Origin: Phoebastria nigripes
Lineage: Eukaryota > Chordata > Aves > Procellariiformes > Diomedeidae
NCBI GenBank assembly: GCA_035582835.1
Contig: JAYKAV010002761.1
Coordinates: 263,489 to 327,488 of the forward strand
Direction: 5' to 3'
DNA length: 64,000 nucleotides
In this document: in pieces, positions 60,076 through 64,000 of the stretch
How positions within the stretch are numbered: the first letter of the stretch is position 1
How the letters are laid out: every line of letters starts with the position of its first letter
Program-made: the position numbers and the translations under genes
Notes under the pieces: model-generated
Databases searched by the model: none
What the model saw: the letters and a program-made list of their open reading frames with translations, nothing else
What the model was told of the DNA's origin: nothing

Positions 60076-62781
60076 CTATCAGTGTGTGACAATGCATTTA
60101 TGGCTTTTTTTTTTCTATCCTATGCTATCACAAGTAAAGCACCTTAATCCATTTTGTGTATATCTAGTCAAATATATTCTCAGATAGGCCCAGGTGCATC
60201 CTGTATAAGAGAAGGTATTTAACTGCATCTATTAAGGGGACAGATACCTGGTTTTCCTCCTTAGTCAGTGAAGGGCAACAGTCATCTCAGGGAGCAGTTC
60301 AGATTTTATGTAGTTTAAATTAAACCCTAGAGGTTCCTGTCTCTGCCCCTGTGGAGACATTGGCAACAGAGAGCCCAGGGTGACTATAGCCCTCAGTGAG
60401 TGCATCTGGTACTCATGGTGGTTCTAGACCCGGCATGAAATTTAGGTGGTCTACCCAGCAGATTTCATATCAAAACCAGATGAGAGGCAGTTGCCTTCTC
60501 TTTAGGTAACTACTGATGTTGCCGTGTTGACTGAAATGAAGCTGTGGGTTTTGTTTCCTGAATGGTGTGAAATGGAAAAGGCCTTATTCTAGCTGGGACC
60601 ATGGCTGCTGTGCTTTGGTGCTGAGTTTGGGTGGACATGGATGCGTGGCTTCACCTCTGGACTCCCTCCCATCCTTTTGTCTGCCTGGCTGCATCAGCTG
60701 CGTGTAGAGGACTGTGTCTGGCTCAGTAAGGATTATTTTGGTAGGGACTAAAGAGTAGTAATGTAAAGGCAAACAGACCATTTAAGAAGAGGGTTTATTT
60801 TCTATGTAAATACAAAACCTGGTAGTCAACTTTTCTGGGTTCTGTTTGGAGTCAGTCCCCTGTTTTATATAGTTTATATAATTGAAAAGGTTGCTGACTT
60901 TCTCTGCGTCTCCTATTTTTTTGACAAATAGGTATTACATGTATGCTCACTGTATTGGAAGTGGTGTGATTCAGCACCATCATACCGTTAGTATACCTGC
61001 AAGACCCACTGGTGTCTTTTCTCTGGTTTGCGTTCAGCCATTCCTTCCTGGCCCGGGAGGATGGAGGAGACATTGGGCACATGTAAGAGTTGTGATGGGA
61101 CAGTTTCTCAGGCTGGGATGGACTTCAGCTTGTGTCTCATTAAACTCCTTTACCAAATCACTGTGACTCCATTTGGAGATACTAGGAACATCCCAGTTTA
61201 GATGCAGCTGGGGCAGAGGTGGCTTAAGCATCTGAGGGAGGTCATGGCTTTGCTGATTGAGTTTCATTGTTTTGGCAACTGTTGGTTGAGTAGGAATCTG
61301 AAAAGCATGCCCCTTTAGAGGCAAAACATGGAGAGACTCACGGCCCTGTCTTGCACAGTAATTTCAAACACAGTTTTGCGTAGATAGGGGAGATAAGAAG
61401 AGAAAGATCTCAAGACAGTATCTGAGCACATGTGTGTCTATGTATGCGTATATGCATTGTGCATGTGGCAACTGAGCAGTACTGGGACGGTGTGAGCTGA
61501 AAAAGACCTGTACACTAAATAGCTTTTGTTGAGATTTTAACCTTCAAATGCAAATAGGAGGGAGGTATAGTGGGAAGGGAAAAAGAAGTGATTGAACAGT
61601 AAACATGAATGATGGTTACAGGATAAATAATATTATTAACTTACATTTTATTACTGTGGCTGCTGTGATAGCAGAGGGCACTTTTTAGAGACATACAAGT
61701 AATAATAGCCCAGAGAAAAGCACATGGTCCATCAAAACCTTGCCTCTGGCAACAGAAAATACAAATCACCAGGTATGGTAGCTCACCATCTTATGCACAA
61801 TTATCTCTCTTATGACTGCATGGCTACATTCGCTCCCTGCTCCGAACATGTTCAGCTCCCTCTTGAACTGATGTTCACAGTTTACATCTATTACTGACTT
61901 CAGCAAAGACCATTTTATTCTGTGCAATGACAGTCCTTTGCAGAAGGATATTCTGTCTGAATTCCTCATAGTGCTTTTTGCAGTCCTTCCCTTGTCAATG
62001 TCAGTCTTTGTGACCTCTTGTTTTGAATGATAAACTTTCAGAAAGCTTATTTGGCAGTAATCGATTCTTCTCCTTACAGGATCCTCTATATTTCTGAAGA
62101 GCTTGCCTTCTGTTCCTTCTCCTTTCTAAGCCAGTGTTTATTGACAGTCTTCATGTACAGTTTCTCTACAAAACCACAGATTAGAAAAAGTTTGAAAAAT
62201 GAGGGGTAAAATAGATCATTGCTCCAAACCCAGCTGACTGGCTGAATAGTATTCTTCTCATTTAGCATGGATATTATTGAAAGGAAAATGTGCATTTAAT
62301 ATAAAAAGGTGTTCTAATCACTCTGTCCAATTACAGCAAAGCATGAATGATGATAACGTGTTTCGAGCTTCCAAATAAAATGAGAAACATTAAGCTAAAT
62401 GGGATGTTGTTATTCTGCTGCAAATGCCTTTGAATTTCTTCCTTCAGTAGCCCTTCTTACTGCTCTTACTTCCCGAGGGGAATGTGGCATCTGCCGAAAT
62501 ATGGGTGGTAACTTGATGTTCTACCTCAGCTGATGGAGATTTTTTGCTAGCCCAATACTAATAATGGGAGGCTGGTTATCTGTATAAGAATAAGTAGATC
62601 TAAAGAGCACACTGGAAATGCTATGAATGTGTGTTAGAAAATATGGGCTAATTTGTTCTCACTCCCCCAAATTCACTGACACTGTTGTCTCTATTTCTGT
62701 TTCAGCAGCAGGATTCTGGTGACAAATGCTTTGCAGGCTAGTCTTGATTGTCTTCTGGTGTGTTCAGCTGTGTAACAGATA
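60076..62781. other. Non-coding unique sequence
   Basis: No gene recognised. The stretches 61620-61750 and 62310-62500 are complex and could be conserved (for example TGTCCAATTACAGCAAAGCA). Open frames on both strands at 60850-61325 overlap and have no recognisable product. Confidence 0.5.
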
Positions 62782-62975
62782 AATATTACTACTAATAGTA
62801 CAAATATTTAGTACTATTACTACTATTTAGTACTATTAGTACCTACTAATACTAATGCTAGGCACTAGTAGTACTAAATGCTAGGTACTAATGCTACCCA
62901 CTATTACTAGGTAATAACAGTACTAAACATACCATAGACTATATAGTATATTAATACTATTTAGTATTAAAATAA
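62782..62975. repeat. Degenerate TACTA-rich self-complementary repeat
   Basis: About 190 bases are built from variants of TACTA, TAGTA and ATTTAGTACTA (for example TTAGTACTATTA, CTAGGTACTAATGCTA). Because TAGTACTA is its own reverse complement, the tract contains many nested palindromes and could fold into hairpins or cruciforms. Period is irregular (about 6 to 24), which is unlike a plain microsatellite. Confidence 0.8.
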
Positions 62976-64000
62976 ATTCTTTGGATAAATACACTTTAGA
63001 CTATAGACTCCTCAAAGTCAATCACATTTACCCTTTTCTATGGGTAAATCTAGGCTGATCCCATAAATCCTCACATTTGGTTCAAGAGGGAAGTTACAAT
63101 AAATCTCATCCAGTATTTTCGGTTTGATTCAATTATATTGTCGTCTTTGATTTTCTGTTGGACTCCATGAATTCAAATTTCATAGTCAAAACACTAGCTG
63201 AAGACTATAGTGCCATAACCACACTACAGGGCAGCGTCTAAGACTTTGTCTGTATTTTAAAACTAACCTTTTTCTTTTTTTTTTAATTCTTACAAATCCT
63301 TCTCTCTCATAACTTAAATAAAAACAAGCCCTTGCCTGCACTTTCTTGCAACAACAAATGATTTGTTTTAATAGCTTTCATTTTCTTGTTTAGTGAAAGA
63401 CCCTTGGCATAAGAGGTAACAAATGATTTCAAATAATGAAAATGTTTTAAATTCAAGGTGAGCTAATTCAACTTACTTCGTATTTGCTGAGGAGCAAGAG
63501 TACATACACAAGGGAGCAAGCTATTGTAAATCAGTGGCTGTGTGGTAACTAGGCTCTCTATACTCTTACCCTGTCATAAATGCAAGGTGGTTTACTCTGA
63601 ATTGAAAGATGAGGAAGTGTCCTCACTGTTACCGTGAGAATATACACTGGTAATTACCCCAGAGCAGCTGGTATGTAGCAGCTGCTTCCCTGTGTACACT
63701 GCATCTTGTGATATATGTGAGATAATTTGAGGGAGTTTATCCCTAATAGGTGACTCCAGGATTGTCACTCCTTACAGCGTGAGAAAATGTGGTATTAGAT
63801 TTGAGGAAATAGAGCCTCTTCTTTGGCTATTTTTTATTTGCAGTGGGTGGTAGGTCACTCAAATCACTGTACTGTATCATTCCTTCCCTCTTGCTGGATG
63901 TCTGAGTTGCAGGCGGCACTAGTTCCCTTGAGAAATTCTGGATGAAAAATCTTTGTGCTGAAATTTTTGTATCTTTGGAGCTTATGGTTATTTTTATGAG
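62976..64000. other. Non-coding unique sequence
   Basis: No gene recognised. The stretch 63390-63480 contains several ATTA-like cores and may be constrained. The window ends in unique sequence. Confidence 0.5.

Noticed and set aside
1..64000. tRNA genes, rRNA, CRISPR arrays, bacterial or mitochondrial insertions
   Set aside because: No tRNA B-box (GGTTCGANTCC-type) context, no spaced direct repeats of CRISPR type, and no recognisable rRNA or mitochondrial gene sequence on reading both strands.

Overview
The window reads as non-coding nuclear DNA from a bird, most likely a neoavian species. The evidence is a 597-bp solo LTR of an ERVL-like avian endogenous retrovirus (13948-14544, minus strand, flanked by CCTGG on both sides), a decayed chicken-repeat-1 (CR1) tail (10571-10700), two older CR1/L3-type LINE fragments (22660-22830 and 49230-49645), and several very old MIR/L2-like fragments. 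There are no Alu, B1 or young L1 sequences, and transposable elements are sparse overall. The species call rests on repeat families recalled by eye, not on a database search.

I find no protein-coding gene. Open reading frames are short (longest 161 codons, 40550-41035 minus). They look like what chance gives in AT-rich DNA: no recognisable domain, no run of adjacent exons in frame, and many overlapping frames. One isolated exon-like block (34286-34363 plus) has good splice signals but nothing to connect to. No tRNA, rRNA or CRISPR was found. The window is therefore intergenic or deep intronic.

Layout: 1-10.5 kb is mostly featureless, with one CpG-dense patch at 6120-6290. From 10.5 to 15 kb there is the CR1 tail, a pair of diverged locally duplicated elements (11.9 and 13.4 kb) and the solo LTR. 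From 15 to 40 kb there is unique sequence with scattered old MIR/L2/CR1 relics and simple repeats. From 40 to 43 kb there is a second duplicated pair (41.0 and 42.5 kb). From 43 to 54 kb there are MIR and CR1 relics and AT-rich stretches that look constrained, including a perfect RFX X-box at 54081. From 55 to 57 kb there is a third duplicated pair (55.1 and 56.7 kb). From 57 to 64 kb there are MIR/L2 pieces and an unusual TACTA-rich, self-complementary repeat (62782-62975).

The most notable observation is the three unrelated pairs of non-coding elements. Each pair is in direct orientation and separated by about 1.5-1.6 kb (1495, 1492 and 1628 bp between matched cores). In each, short sub-blocks stay at roughly 78-92% identity while the sequence between them has lost visible similarity. 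I infer ancient local tandem duplications whose functional cores, possibly enhancers, were retained. The main alternative is old dispersed repeats, or the terminal repeats of unknown elements.
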